Positions 12,040 to 24,240 of a stretch of 64,000 nucleotides of DNA are shown piece by piece (positions within the stretch are counted from its first letter, which is position 1; each line of letters starts with the position of its first letter). Position numbers and translations under genes: made by a program. This DNA is from Blasia pusilla. Lineage: Eukaryota > Marchantiophyta > Marchantiopsida > Blasiales. The notes beneath the pieces were generated by a model, which was not told where the DNA came from, did no database searches, and worked only from the letters and a program-made list of their open reading frames with translations. The DNA lies in NCBI GenBank assembly GCA_050084515.1, contig CM114271.1, positions 54,932,001-54,996,000 on the forward strand, read 5' to 3'.

Positions 12040-12720
12040 AAGTTTCATTTTGCCATTTGGATTGGAATGAAAATACTTCACAAATGGATAATATAGTAAA
12101 ATCATTTCACTCAACACATGTTGAAATTATAAAATTTATGAATAAATCATAAGGATAAAATTTTCTATTAAATTTATGAATAATCATAAAAAAATATTTA
12201 TTTATTTAAAAATAATTTATTATCATTATTTCTTCAACCCCATCTCTCAATGAATAAAAAAATCACTCATTTTCATCCAAAATTTGTTTCAAAATTATGT
12301 AGAAATCCCTCCCAATGAAAATTTGAAAAATAAAAATAAATAAAAATTTCACCCTTTTGAAGAATAATAATTTTCCGTTCTTATATTATAATAATTTCTC
12401 CTTTTTTCCAAAAATATACATAATTTCCATTCCAAAATTAACTTGAAATTAAAAGTTTTTTTCTAAATATTGAAATCATAACTTTCTTTTTTTAAATGGA
12501 AAAGTCAATTGAACATGAAAGAGACTCATCATTTCTTCATGGGAAATATTTTTAATATATATAGATTACTACTAAAACCTCTTTTCTATTCAAGTTTTGG
12601 ATGAGGATAGGTAAAATTAAATAGTGGAAAGGCTTTACAAGTGGCGTATATTTGTACTTTTGGCATCCTATGAGCCAAAGTTAATGCCCTTAATAGTATG
12701 ATTTTGGGTGTTAAACGTAA
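12040..12720 (+). repeat. Dispersed AT-rich repeat D1, copy 1
   Basis: Colinear with 50850-51520 in the same orientation. Shared landmarks are GAAAATACTTCACAAATGG, a TCCAAAATTTGTTTCAAAAT-like block, GAAAGAG followed by ATTTCTT, a TTTTCTATTCAA block, and a GAAAGGCTT..ACA..TGGCG block, all in order. No coding capacity. Class unknown. Confidence 0.65.
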
Positions 12721-12999
12721 AGTAATCATGTAGAATATTAAGTGGATGTCAATTTAATTAGTTTGAGTATTTTTAATTAATTATTGAATAACTATGACTA
12801 ATAATTTGACTCATTGTTGTCGTGCGCATACACATCACTACACAACATACATTTTTGTCACCGAACATACACATAAACACACATGATCCCATGCTAACTC
12901 ATGGTATCCAAATAACGAAACGAGAAGTACCCAAAAAAATCCAAAAAATTAATCAAATCTCTCCATCAAGAAGCTCTTCATGGTGCTCTCTCTCTCTCT

Positions 13000-13420
13000 C
13001 TCCGTCAAACCAAACCCATTCTCCTAATGAGATGCTTGGGTTACACACACAAGCCAAGGAGGACCATAGCTTTGTCATCCCATGCTAAGAGGTTTAAGGA
13101 AGAGAGAATGAGCTCTCTTTCTCTTGGAGGCATACCCCCTTCCCTCTCCCAAGCCTTCTCCAAGGTGACATGTTGTTGCAAGTCAAAGGCCACTTCCCAA
13201 AGTGGAATTCAACTATACTCAAAATAGAAACTTACCTGAAATAGTAAGTTTTTATAAATGGCTCCAAATGAGCTGAACGAAGGGAAAACATGCTCTCTCA
13301 GGTTATCTGTGGCCTCGTCAAGTCATCTTCAATCTCGTGAGATTTTCCTCTAGTATCTCCAAAGGCGCTCTACTAGATCTCGTCAATCTATCCTAGTAGA
13401 CGTGACATCTTCAAAATAAA
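13000..13420 (+). repeat. Dispersed repeat D2, copy 1
   Basis: Colinear with 39540-39960. Shared landmarks in order are GGACCATAG, ATGAGCTCTC, GTCAAAGGCCACTTC, a GAAATAGTA block, and GTGCTCTCTCA-like followed by GGTTATC or AGTTATC. No protein coding seen. The plus-strand short frames in it are not conserved between copies. Confidence 0.6.
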
Positions 13421-14299
13421 TTCTTTCGTTTTCAAACCAATTTCAAATGATTTTATTGTTGATAGATTAAATGATCTTATTGGCTAAGGAGGTTACATGT
13501 CAAGAAGGGAGGTTCAAAAATTAAAGAGACACTCTCAAATAATAATATAGATAATGAAAGTGAAATTGCTAATCATTGTGAATAGGATTGGAATGGGTCT
13601 TAATAATGTTGAACTCAATCAAAGGACACGATTTGCATATTTAAGTGTTGTGTACCAAATTGTAAAGTGCTTCGTGGTGTTAAAAAGTTCTAAAGTGTCC
13701 AAAGGAATTTTTTGTGATTTCCATTTAATTTAGTGTGGAGTCAAGAAGTTGAGTTTGACTATCAATTCTTTAAATTTATCTTAGAGGCTCATAGCAAGTG
13801 TATGATATTGTATATACTAGGAGCATGCTCTTATTATGCAAGATTAAAAAGAAAATAGAATATGAAATTTGAAATTGAGGGATTTTTCAATTTGAGAGGG
13901 AGTGGCCTCTTAAATTGGTCGCTTCCAAAATCAATGTAAGGCAGAGCTCAAACTGTGTGTATGTCACTCAGACCTCAAAGGAACCTTCAAGTTAAATTTT
14001 TTTGTTATCTTTGTTGACTACTTTGTCTTGTAGCGGCATATGCACTTTTACTTAATAGTACATATATTTTCAACTTGTTTCATCATGAAAAGTAGATTAT
14101 AATGTATGTATCCACTTTATTATAAAATAAACCTCAGAAGAGGACAAAGAAAGGAAATAACAACTCAAAAAAAGAGTCAAAAATTGCATACAAGAATGCA
14201 AAAAGAAAATGGCAACAAGCCAACGCAATTACCAGCTCAACGAGCTACACGATTGATAGCCTGAAACAAATCTGACAAGAACACGAGTGGTTGGAAGTG
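13421..14299. other. AT-rich spacer
   Basis: No recognisable gene or repeat beyond general AT richness. The last part may be the 3' untranslated region of the minus-strand R2-like element that follows. Confidence 0.4.
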
Positions 14300-14408
14300 A
14301 ATGGATGACGAGGCGAGCGATCCCCCCCACCTCCGCACGACGTATCAATGCCAAGGCTTCTGCACGTTGTAAGGCCACTGAGATGCATTGCCGAAAATAA
14401 GTACTAAC

Positions 14409-15506
14409 TCACAAGAGAGAAGGACTACGGGAAGGGGCAAGGTGATGATTCTTGAGGGAGTGGTGAGCACATGTTTTCAGGAAAGTATCAAAAGACACAT
14501 GTAAATGACCGAATACTTCCACTACAAAAGGAATAAATCCATCAGTCGCATGTCTCACACCATAACTTAACTCCTTGATTCTTGCAGCAGCTTCGGCCGC
14601 CAAACCTTTGGTATGTGCGGCTCAACACACCAAATTAGAACGTGTTGGATTAGCAACCACCACATCACCTAGTGTCCGGAATCCACCTCGAGACATAACA
14701 AGATCCATTCTCCGACGAGAGGTTGCTTGTGTGGTTGAAGGTAGGACGTGGAGTTGCTCTTGCCCAACGGTGTATCCTGCAGTACGAATCACCGATGCTA
14801 CCGCCTCTCTAATGACATCATGTGTGGCCGTTCATTCTCTACCATGTGCACATCGGAGAATATGGATACCCTTGGCATCAATGGAATCCCCGCATACACA
14901 ATTCGGCATACCTAAGAGAGAAGGATGGGGAAGTCCAAGACATAACCGCAAAGTTGTCGAGAATATACTTCGAGGAAGACGAAATGGAAGAATAAGAGGA
15001 TTTTCCATAAGCCACACCCCCGCTCTGGTTCCCGCACATGAACGTAGACGAGCTCGATTAGCGTCACAGGATGCCTTGGAGAGAATGCTAGAAAAGTTGA
15101 TTTGATGCAGATTCTCAGAGATATGCTCTTGAAGTCGATCAAGCCCTTCCGTAATCAATTGACTGAAAGGGGGTAGAATTGCTTGTGTAGCAAGAGGAAG
15201 AAGAGCTTGTGCAGATCTCAGTTGTTGTTGAAATAAAAAGTCCCCCTCCTCTACATGGGCGATATGATCCATCAAGATAGGTGTATCTTCTTGGAGAAAC
15301 CTTGAAGCCATAATCGGTGCTACCAACGCCCAACTCCCCAAAAAGGTTGCGGGAGCAGATGCAACTGTGGAGGACAGTCCCACCCCTCCAAAAGAAATAG
15401 GCAAGATAGCTTGTCGTGAAGCAAAGATACCATCCTCTCCCTCAAAGGTATTCGGGCCAAGAAGTTGACCAAAGGTTGCCAAGATAGAAGCATCAAAAGA
15501 GGCCAA
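14409..15506 (-). pseudogene. R2-like element C-terminal domain, Cys/His knuckle and RLE-like nuclease
   Basis: A long thumb/linker (FGQLLGPNTFEGEDG) leads to PNCVCGDSIDAKGIHILRC, a CxC-H-C knuckle. After a stop near 14838, the same strand reads RRRMDLVM, then TLGDVVVAN, then AAARIKELSYG. The D, the D about 15 residues later and the following K fit the restriction-like endonuclease of R2-group elements, which nicks target DNA for target-primed reverse transcription. A TGA near 14622 falls just after the second Asp. The motif assignment is by pattern only. Confidence 0.6.
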
Positions 15507-15563
15507 CCGATGTAAGAACCTTGAAGTGGGAGGACAAGTGCGAAGGACGTCATAGAAAACATT

Positions 15564-16794
15564 TCAAGGAAGGACGTCATAGAAAAATTTGGAAAGAATC
15601 CCATAAGCCACTTGGGGATCCCCTAGATGAGGTAACGAATGAAGCCATTCCACGTCTTTCAAAAGGGCCTCACCCAAGAACTTTGAGACATAGTCGATGA
15701 AGCCAATTGGGACCCCAAGAACTCTAACCCCTTCAATGTAGATGGGAAAATCAGGATTAGGTGGGGTGAATGTTGAGGGAAGGTATGAAGGAGACCATAC
15801 TCCACATTTACTAGGTTGGACTTTAAGGTTTAAGAAAGAGAGTTGCTCCACGAAATGGGTATAAGCAGGAACAACTTCATCATGAGGACCTATAATATGA
15901 GTATCATCAGCAATAGAAGGGAAAAGACAAGATGGAAATGCTTGCGCTGATGCTCGAAGGGCACAAAAATGGGCAATGGCAAAGAGTGGGCCCCCCATGG
16001 GATCACCTTGACGTGTGTCACAAGCCGATTGTAGAATACTATATTCACCAGAAGTAGCATGATGGGAATAGATAATGGGCGTATCATAGGCATAGAAGGA
16101 GCGAACAAATGGAATGAGGCTCGCAAGTTTTTCTCCTACACAACGTAACCCTCAAAGATGGCCGCACGAGAAACTAAATTGAATGCGTTAGCCACATCAA
16201 CTTGAATTGCTACCCAATTTGGATGAATATCAACAGTGGAGCGAATCCCATGCACCACAACCTGACAACCTCCAGGAGTTGCCACTCCAAATTGATGAGG
16301 AAATAAGTGGGCACTAAAGTGAGGACGAAATTACAAGCATAGGGATCGACTAACCAAGCGGTATAAAACCTCTCCAATAGCCAAAGGGCGCACACCTGAA
16401 GGAGGCTTATCCATAGCCAACAAACGACAAGCCCCTAAGAGCCTAGAGATAGAGAATGGGAGACAACATGCCGCCATATGTGCACACACCTATATAGAAA
16501 GACAAAGCCACTTGCTGAATCTGCTCGGATAAAGCAATCGCGGAGATGCTCAAAAACCATCCCTGATAGCCCACTTGCTGATAAGCGAGGAGTATGCAGA
16601 AAAGCCCTTGTGAAAACCTCCAAGTCAAGATCCAAGTCAAGGTCCGTTGTATAGTCTTCCACAAAAGATGGAGCATCGCCACTTGAAGGAGGATGAAGAG
16701 CTTCCAAGAGAGCCACTGTTTCCGCACTTGGAACCGCCGAAGAAAGAGGACCCAATGCTCGAGTTGCACGTAAAAACTCACCAACCTGCCCCAA
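15564..16794 (-). pseudogene. R2-like element reverse transcriptase, broken
   Basis: 16794-16435 carries the pre-RT block ending GMVFEHLRDCF. The fingers and palm are split by frame changes between 16435 and 15998. 15998-15564 is open and holds MGGPLFA (RT motif B region), the palm motif IADDTHI, and the thumb block GVRVLGVPIGFIDY. The ADD is the metal-binding core, usually preceded by an aromatic or similar residue. This is the reference copy used to recognise the plus-strand fragments at 840-1532 and 8353-10255. Confidence 0.75.
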
Positions 16795-16899
16795 AAGTAG
16801 ACTTCGTCAAAGGCGTTGTTGTATTGAAGGCCTCCCATGATTGGCAAGTTGAGTGGGATGAGCCACAGCTAAGGCCTCTGCTCGAAGTACATGCTCATT

Positions 16900-17505
16900 C
16901 TAAAGATTCTCCCAATCCCCAGACATAAAGCGTTGAATAAGTGTGGAGGTTTCACGATGACCCGTTGCACCACCCCTTGGGGGGAGGACTAAAACCCATT
17001 GTGGGAAGATTAATAGGAGATACCAAGAATTTATATCTGTGGGGTCACCCGCTAACCTTTCTAATGGGAAAAGCAAAGCTTGTTGGGTGATGGGGCAAAG
17101 AGCAATAGGAATGCGAGTGTAGAGTCTAGGACGAGGAAGACTTGGATGGAAAGAGCAAAGGAGATCAATTTGGCTTAACCAGGTCCAAGCAGTTGTTGTG
17201 GGGAGTGCAGTAGGAGATGGTATCGGGTTAGTCATTGAAGGCCCATGCATAGATCGACAGTACCGCTGATGTCTTTTGATCCCATTAGGAGCAAACTCCT
17301 TACCACAAGGTATGCAAGCAACCTTTGGTACAAATGGAGAAATAGAAGGGTTACAAGGAGAGGAGGTAGGAGGTGCAAGAGGTGGTGATGGCCGACGATG
17401 AGGGGGTAAGTAGGTTGGGGAAGGAGGAGGAGGAAGAGGGGAGATTCGAGTAGAATAGATGGGAGTTGGAAGCAAGGGCATAGATGAGATATGTGGGGAT
17501 GGCAA
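16900..17505 (-). pseudogene. R2-like element N-terminal region with zinc finger
   Basis: A proline-rich leader is followed by a single finger, CIPCGKEFAPNGIKRHQRYC (C-x2-C, then H-x3-C), a DNA-binding module typical of N-termini in R2-group retroelements. About 100 residues later comes the block that matches 890-1130 of the plus-strand copy. The frame closes near 16900 and continues in another frame at 16435-16794. Confidence 0.65.
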
Positions 17506-17860
17506 AGTAGAAGGATTAGGTAATAATGAATCAAGATTAGGCTTAATAGGACAAGGTGAAGAAGGGAGAAGAGGAGAATCTAGAAGAAATGTAGCGAGTG
17601 TAATGGGTGTATTAGCATCTGGAGGAAAATGGCGAGATCTACGATGAGGAGGTGAACCAGGGGGAGAAGTTACAACTGTAGGGGGCGTGTAAAACCAGAT
17701 AAGCGAGTAGATGGAGAATCCAACTCCATCTCTGATAACATAGAAGTAAAGGTAGGCAAGTCACATGAAACGTGGTTTGGAGAAAGCATGAGGATATCGA
17801 GGTTTTTGGAAAGTTTCTTTGATACTGGATGAAGACTAAAATTTAATAAAGGACTCAATA

Positions 17861-19149
17861 TAATATGTGGGCCCCAAAGATGTCAAACCCTCACTATTTT
17901 TGGGGTTGCTAGACTAGTTCCCATTATGTGGTTAATGAACACTTGCTTGGTCACTCTAGTAATGCTCTACATAGTTTTATTCCATAAGAACTCTAGATAT
18001 GATGGAAGAGTGTTTCTTGAAGTAGTACGTGGTGTAATGACATTTGATCATGTAGAAATTGTAAGTGGTTTCACACTCTATTTTCTTTTATTATGAGTAA
18101 CACAAGCATGCCACATAGTATATACAATATATAATATCATATACTTGTTATGAGCCTATAATCAAGATTATCAACCACTTGGCATTTCCTCTTCATCTAA
18201 GTTGCCATTTTTAATTTTTTTAAATTCATTTGATGAAGATGTTGTTGTGGTTTGTATTATTGTCATTGAACTCCGTCTTGGGAGCTCAATGTTCCACCAT
18301 AGTTATGGTTTCCATGACCATAATTTCAACCTGATCCATTTTCTACATTATATGCATGTTCCTATGAACTACTTGAAGAAATACTATATCTTAATTATAT
18401 ATGTTGATTTGAAATGGAATGATATCTTGAAATGTAGTGAATGTATCCCTAATAGAGATAGATAGTTGGAAGGTTTGTACTCGTTTCCAAACATTTTGAG
18501 TGTAATCATAATTAGATAATCATCATCAACGACAACTCCAATACTACTTAACTAATCCACAACATGTCTAACATATAGGATGTAATTAGTTACACTATGA
18601 GATCCACCCTAACCTCATTCAACTATTGTTTCGATTGCAACTTCCTAGGTTTACTTCATGATTGGACTACTTTCTTTGGTGCATCTCATACTTACTAACT
18701 CTTTATATCTTCAAAAGGACCTATCGTAGATGTATTTATGATCAAAAGAATCAAAATATAATAGATTACTTTTCTCACCCTCTTGTTTCATGCTTTGACC
18801 TCTAGGTCGGTAGAGCCTCCTCTCGGCTCATTGGACAATAACTCTTTTTTTTCCATAGATGATAGGATATGAACTTTTTAACTAAGGATAACATGCCTAA
18901 GATGAAAAAAATTATTGATATTTATAGAGTCACTAGTACAGATAATTCCCTTAGGCTTCTCAAGCCGCAACAATTCAATAGGAGGCCCGTTTATTATTTG
19001 ACACTTTGTGGAAAAAACTTATTAGCAATTTCCTAAGATTTAGCATGTGAATACATAATGACACTCATAGCACGTGAGTACAAATGGATTGTCCTTAACT
19101 CCTACGAGTTTATTGTACGCACATCTCTATAACCCAAGTTAATGGGATT
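17861..19149. other. AT-rich spacer, no gene seen
   Basis: Short frames only. A 87-codon plus-strand frame at 18202-18465 is AT-rich, hydrophobic and unlike any family I know. Confidence 0.4.
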
Positions 19150-19310
19150 TAAAGGCATGCTCGTGTTGTGGTAGACGCCCCCGCTAGAGGGCCACTTTAT
19201 AGGCAGTCAGGTCTTTTCAGATGCTGTTAATATGGTGAGTTTAGTTGATAGGAGGTGCCCCTTTTTTTGGGGTAGGTTGTGGACTTTGCTCGACTAAACC
19301 CTAAACCTCC
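19150..19310 (+). repeat. Possible tail fragment of the R2-like family
   Basis: The translation VVVDAPARGPLYRQSG resembles VGDANARGPLSGNHSS near 10155-10210 at the 3' end of the plus-strand copy. The fragment is too short for a firm call. Confidence 0.3.
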
Positions 19311-20153
19311 AAGAAAAAAGGGAGTTGGAAAAGGGACTCAAAGGTTTTTTGAGGTTTTCTTCTCCTCCGAGTGACACGTCCCATTACGAGAGGTTGTCGG
19401 TGCGAGTGGCATCCTCTACAGCTGTTATATGTATTGCTTTCTGCCGGAGACGAGAAGAAAGTGCTGAGGCCGGCTTTTGAGATATCGTGACGATCGTCAG
19501 GACGCCACTTTCTTGCACTCACGACGCTTCGGAATTGCGTCACGCTCCGCCCACGGACATCACGACCTATACCATTTCCCGTCAGCGAGCTTAGTCTTTT
19601 TTTCTCTTTGTCGGCTTAGATCCGCCTTTGACAATTAGCCTCGAGTGCTCGCTCTTCACGCGATCGCTCTTCCGAGCGATCGCGTTTAGAATTGTCCTGG
19701 ATCAGGGATCGTAACACCCGCGAGGACTGCATTTTCAGGCTCAGCAAGATTGGCAGCTGTGGAAAAAGGCGGAACGGGGAGTCGCTTGAGTGTTGTTTAT
19801 TTGCTATGGCCCAAAAGTGGAGGCTACGGAGAGCCATAAGCGAGGAATGATGTGACTGCCGCTGGTATAGAAGGTGGACGAGGCAGAGGAGATTTTTACT
19901 TCTTCTTGATAAAGGGTCCATATCTTCGAGCTTTCTGGATATATGCGGCGAAACGATCATGGATCTCGAGTTCATGAGAACATGCCCGAGAGACGGAAGC
20001 AGTACAGTCGTTGTGCTGCGTGGATGAACTCGTAATGATATCGCTATTCCCTGTTTTCTCTTCTCTTCGCACTGTGAGGTGCGAAACCGAGTTTTGTCAG
20101 GAGCTGGAATTTCAGTCCCTTAAACTGACGATATCCTGGAGAGGAGAGCGGAA
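19311..20153. other. GC-richer upstream region of the 20154 frame
   Basis: Mixed-composition DNA, unlike the AT-rich spacers. It includes a 14-codon upstream open frame at 19805 (MAQKWRLRRAISEE) and a short palindrome, CGATCGCTCTTCCGAGCGATCG (19660-19681). It could be promoter and leader of the next gene. No coding sequence is recognised. Confidence 0.3.
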
Positions 20154-20765
20154 ATGAACAAGCCGAAAATGCCAATTCTGGAGGAACTTGAGACATTTGG
20201 ATCGAATTTCACGCCAAGGAGTAGCTCACTATACCAGAGCAAAACTTTGTCCGCAGGAGGAATACAAAGAATGTTTACGTCGGTGAAAAAGCCGCAGGTG
20301 CCTAACAGAGAAGATTGGTGGCACTTGGGCAATCGGAATATGGGGGATCAAAACAATGGATCTCTTGTCACACACAAAAACACTACTTCCTCTGAAGAAA
20401 GTAGAGAGGAGATCGAGGATGAGACGAATTCCTCCCTTCGATTGAGATTGGAGGCCATGACATGGGCAGCCATGGCCAAAGACGCAACCATTCTTGCTCT
20501 CCAGCAGAGGTTAAAGATCGCTCTCATGTCTCTGCGGACTGAGCAGGACGCAAATGCCCAACTGAAAACTGAACTTGAGATGATTGTCAGGCGAAATGGT
20601 GTTTTACAACAAGAGGTGTCGGAGATGCGGTCAACTAGAGAATCTCCTCAAATTGTGGACGAGAACTCTGTGCAAGATGCTGAAGCCAATCTTTTGGAAC
20701 CAAAGGGCAGGTCGAATTCTCAAGCGCACCTCCTGTATCAACCGCACCAACAACATCACGTCTAG
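20154..20765 (+). CDS. Hypothetical coiled-coil protein, 203 aa
   Basis: Open from ATG 20154 (context GCGGAAATGAAC) to TAG 20763-20765. I do not recognise the family. Residues 1-75 are polar with no obvious fold. Residues 76-90 are acidic and serine-rich (SSEESREEIEDET). Residues about 93-160 make a long amphipathic helix with heptad leucines and isoleucines (LALQQRLKIALMSLRTEQD), so dimerisation through a coiled coil is likely. The tail is His- and Gln-rich. No signal peptide or membrane segment. GC-richer flanks and an unbroken frame in a region full of broken ones suggest a host gene, possibly only one exon of it. Existence as a gene is an inference. Confidence 0.45.
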   Translation: MNKPKMPILEELETFGSNFTPRSSSLYQSKTLSAGGIQRMFTSVKKPQVPNREDWWHLGNRNMGDQNNGSLVTHKNTTSSEESREEIEDETNSSLRLRLEAMTWAAMAKDATILALQQRLKIALMSLRTEQDANAQLKTELEMIVRRNGVLQQEVSEMRSTRESPQIVDENSVQDAEANLLEPKGRSNSQAHLLYQPHQQHHV

Positions 20766-23046
20766 CTCCGATGTCAGGATCTATCTCAGAGGTACACCAG
20801 CAACGATCCGTGCCTTGGCATTTTCACCGCTGCGATACGAAGTCTGGAGCCCCGAAAGTTGTTGTTCTGAAAGACCTTACTTCAAGGCGAGTCTAATTCG
20901 CGAGGGGACGTCTACTTTCAAGAAAAGAAGACAAGAACTGCCGAATCGTTGTACGTCGGGCGGTGAAGAGTTGAATCTGATCCGCGAACTCTCGGTGTCG
21001 TGACGGATGGTCGCGGCCAGCGGAACGCAATCCGCTTGTGGGATGAGTGGAAGCTAGCGATGTATTCCAAGTAGGAGACAGCTACAATTTACAAATAGCT
21101 TCTGTAACTTCGTGTACAAGCTGTTAGCCATGTATGGCAAACACCTCGTTGACATTTCTAACGTGGAAAGATCTGTAACTGCTACTACATGTTTGTTCAA
21201 CGACTCTGATGTTACTTTAGTGACAGATTCAGAATATTATTCTCTACTGAGTCCTTCAGATCGCTTCTCGTGTTAGTCTGAATGATGGAGGTTGCTTGTA
21301 GTACATGGCCAAAATGTCACTTTACTTTACGTCCTCTTCTCTAGATCTTCTCTTCTCTTCTCTTCTGGAGTGATCCGTGGAAGGACATGAGGAGTGGAAG
21401 AAAGTTGCGCAATTAAAAAATCGAGGAGCTTCGTTTCACCTGGATTGAGAGAAAGGTGCCAGCGAAAGGAGATGGAATCGCTCGCTAGACGGAGGTACTC
21501 ACAATCTATCCTCTCTGCCTTCCTCCTTTACAGATGACGTGCAGTAACTGATCACAAAACCAGACATCTTCGATTTCAATTCAAGCGATCATATCTGGAG
21601 CGCTACCGGTATCGAGCAGACTTTGGGTGTCTCATATTTCTTCTTAACATTCCTCCAAAAGGCCATGCTCAGCCAGTTACAGATAACAATAATTCCAGCT
21701 TCTGTATCAAGAGCCGTTGTCACTCCGATCGTGGCAGGTGCAGTTGTTTGGAGTTGCTTAGAGGTTTCCATCAACCTCTCGTGTTTGTGCGCTGCCCGAG
21801 CAATTTGTCTTTGCGAGTTTTGTGGCCGACCGCGTGCAGAGACTTGAAAGGGAATGTCTCTGTCAGCAGAAGTTCAAGACTACTCTCATTTCTGTACATT
21901 ACGGCGAATTTCTGTATCATCCTTCCGTGGAGGAAATTTGAATGGCCAGCTTAGCATAATTTGAAACTCCGAAGAAACCTTCGACTCAAAGGCTTCGCGT
22001 ATCTGTGTTTATCATTAGTTTGAAATTAAGGCAGCGGCAGAGAGATCTTCTCTATCTCGGTAATGGTAGAAGGTCCATGGTGACCACCACATCATATGCA
22101 GTGTTTCAATTTTGGGCAGGAAATATCTTCTAGAATCGTTGCTCTCCAGTACAGGATTGATTGGGATGTCAAAGAAAGTTGGAATTTCAAACGAGCGGAA
22201 CGAGCGAGAGAGAAACTTGCAGAGCTCCACGCTGTTGTCATACACCCCAAGCCTCGCGTCGACGCTCACGAACGTCCGCCATGGGAACTTGGAAGCACAG
22301 GTTCTTAGGCGCTTCTCAAGTCATCTATGGACATGTGAATTCAGCTTCGGTACTTCACATCTTTGCGGAAACCCTGACGAGGATGTGAGGAAGCTCGTCC
22401 GCAGGTGACCGACCATGTGCGAACTCAGGTCCTCCTTACATTGAAGAGAACAACGTCGCTTACGTTGTACAACTCACTCACTCACTACACATCACACCAT
22501 GATGGTTCAGCTCTCTTCTTCTGGAAGTTTTTAACCACAATATTTTATTTCAGTTATCAAAATTTATAAGAATTTTTTTAATTGGAAATGGAAGGAGGAT
22601 ATATTGCAGGTATGCACTAAAATCGACTCTTCTATTGCTTCGGAAAGTCACGGTGGCTCGAGGAGGTTGGATGAAGAGATTCCTTGGTTTCTTATGGAGC
22701 AAAATGGCCTTCTGCCTTGCTGGGTCAACAACTTCATTCATGGTGTAGACTCGGGAAAACTAATTAATTTTTCGTTTATGGCGTCCTTCCCTCTCCAATG
22801 TTGTGGTTTTCCTTTGTCCTCTTTGGTTTTTTTTTTTTATAAGAAAATGGATGGTAATCGGGGCAACATAATTGAATGAAATAATAGGAATAAAAGGAAT
22901 TAGTCCTTCCACATTTGCAATCAAATACAAAGGTATTGGTGGCAAGTGCATGCATGTATAACTTTTATCGTTGAAAACTGATGAGATGTCTTATTGAGTG
23001 GATTTTCATCACCCTTGTTGTCATCATCAAACCTGATATCCTTGCG
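20766..23046. other. No firm gene; several short unrecognised frames
   Basis: 20766-22500 keeps the higher GC of the preceding gene and may include its 3' end. Short frames at 21589-21774 (minus) and 22096-22308 (plus) have protein-like composition but no recognisable family or splice structure. From 22500 the sequence becomes AT-rich. Confidence 0.3.
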
Positions 23047-23188
23047 AGAGATATCCTAGGTTGTCCTCGTACGTGCGACTCCCTTCACTCGATGGAAAGT
23101 GTGGCCAAACACCCTAGAGATATCCTAGGTTGGTTGTCCTCTTATGTGCGACTCTCTTCACTCGATGGAAAGTGTGGCCAAACACCCT
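23047..23188. repeat. Tandem duplication, two units of 69 and 73 bp
   Basis: Unit 1 is 23047-23115 and unit 2 is 23116-23188. Both start AGAGATATCCTAGGTT and end GTGTGGCCAAACACCCT. Unit 2 has a 4-bp insertion (GGTT), and there are few other changes. Confidence 0.95.
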
Positions 23189-23988
23189 CTCCACAATTGT
23201 TGGACATTTGCCCAACCTCCCTTTCCTCTTTTTAGGTGGACAAAATGCGGAAGGGATATGATGGAGAATGAATTGGAGTTAGGATGTTGGTTAAGTATAG
23301 GAATTTGCTGCTACCATTAAAACATTCTCATTAAGGAAAATAAACATGAATGAGTACACATGATTTTATATATGTATATATAGCATTTTTTTAAAATTAA
23401 CATCTTACTTACATGAGGCCACTCCATGGATTTATAACTAACAAATATCTATTTCCTATCTCTATGGTTTAAGAAGCAACGGTAGAAATGTAGAAATCCT
23501 CATCTCAGTGTGAAATACCAATCGTGTCGTTTCTCCATTTACTTCCAAAAGGCATTCCTCTCACTATAAACGCCAAATGACTGAATGTATCCCATTATGT
23601 TAACACATCTTACGGCATCCGCCCCGATATACTATCAACGACAGAAGTCTCTCACACTAATCATATGTGGGGAAAAGAGATACTCCAAAGAGGATGGATT
23701 ACTCTTCACTATCACTTTCCATGTTGAATGGAAGTATATTGGATTAATGTAAGAAAATAAGATAGGATGAACATCCACGTCGCATTCCTCATCAAAAAAG
23801 GATCACAAAAAGGATAGTGGAAGAAAATTCCCAATAGGTCGCATTGTACTTCATGTAGTATTCTACATAACAACACGTCAACTCCACATAGTCATATCTA
23901 TCAAGGACCAAGCATACATCCTAAACGTCCAAATTTGAGCTTGTAGCCCTTCCTGTTAGATCTCATGACTCGAGAGCCAAAATTTTCA
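23189..23988. other. AT-rich spacer
   Basis: Nothing recognisable. Confidence 0.4.
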
Positions 23989-24240
23989 TGACCCTCATAA
24001 CCAAACAAGCGCCAAGCGGAACATCCGAACTCTAGTAGCCTCAAGCTAGGATAGTTTGCGCTTTGGAGAGGTCTTAAGAAGAGAAAAGTTAGGAAACACA
24101 AGTGTGAGACGCGAGCGAGACTAGCGTTTCAAGTATTTCTTGCATTTATTATCAGGACTACAGAAACTGGAACCAAACGTGAACCCAGACTTTAGAGGAG
24201 TCAAGTCTAAGATGAGACATGGCCAAAGGGTGAGAACTTG
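23989..24240 (+). repeat. Ty3 LTR 5' fragment, plus orientation
   Basis: Starts TGACCCTCATAACCAAAC and follows the first 250 bp or so of the LTR at 30354. It abuts, in opposite orientation, the gag-protease of the next feature. Confidence 0.8.

Larger units (their letters stand above)
14300..17860 (-). mobile_element. R2-like non-LTR retrotransposon with C-terminal endonuclease
   Basis: Read on the minus strand: proline-rich N-terminus, a C2HC zinc finger (near 17325), an RT with an ADD-type palm, a C-terminal Cys/His knuckle (HILRC near 14860), then a restriction-like endonuclease signature (near 14560-14730). This order (N-terminal finger, RT, CCHC, PD-D type nuclease) is the plan of the early-branching non-LTR clades such as R2, NeSL and HERO. 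It is not the plan of L1 or RTE elements, which carry an N-terminal APE nuclease. Several frameshifts and stops make it inactive. Ends are approximate; I found no target duplication. Confidence 0.7.

Noticed and set aside
22981-23235. 84-codon frame over the tandem duplication
   Set aside because: The repeated peptide is only a by-product of the DNA duplication.
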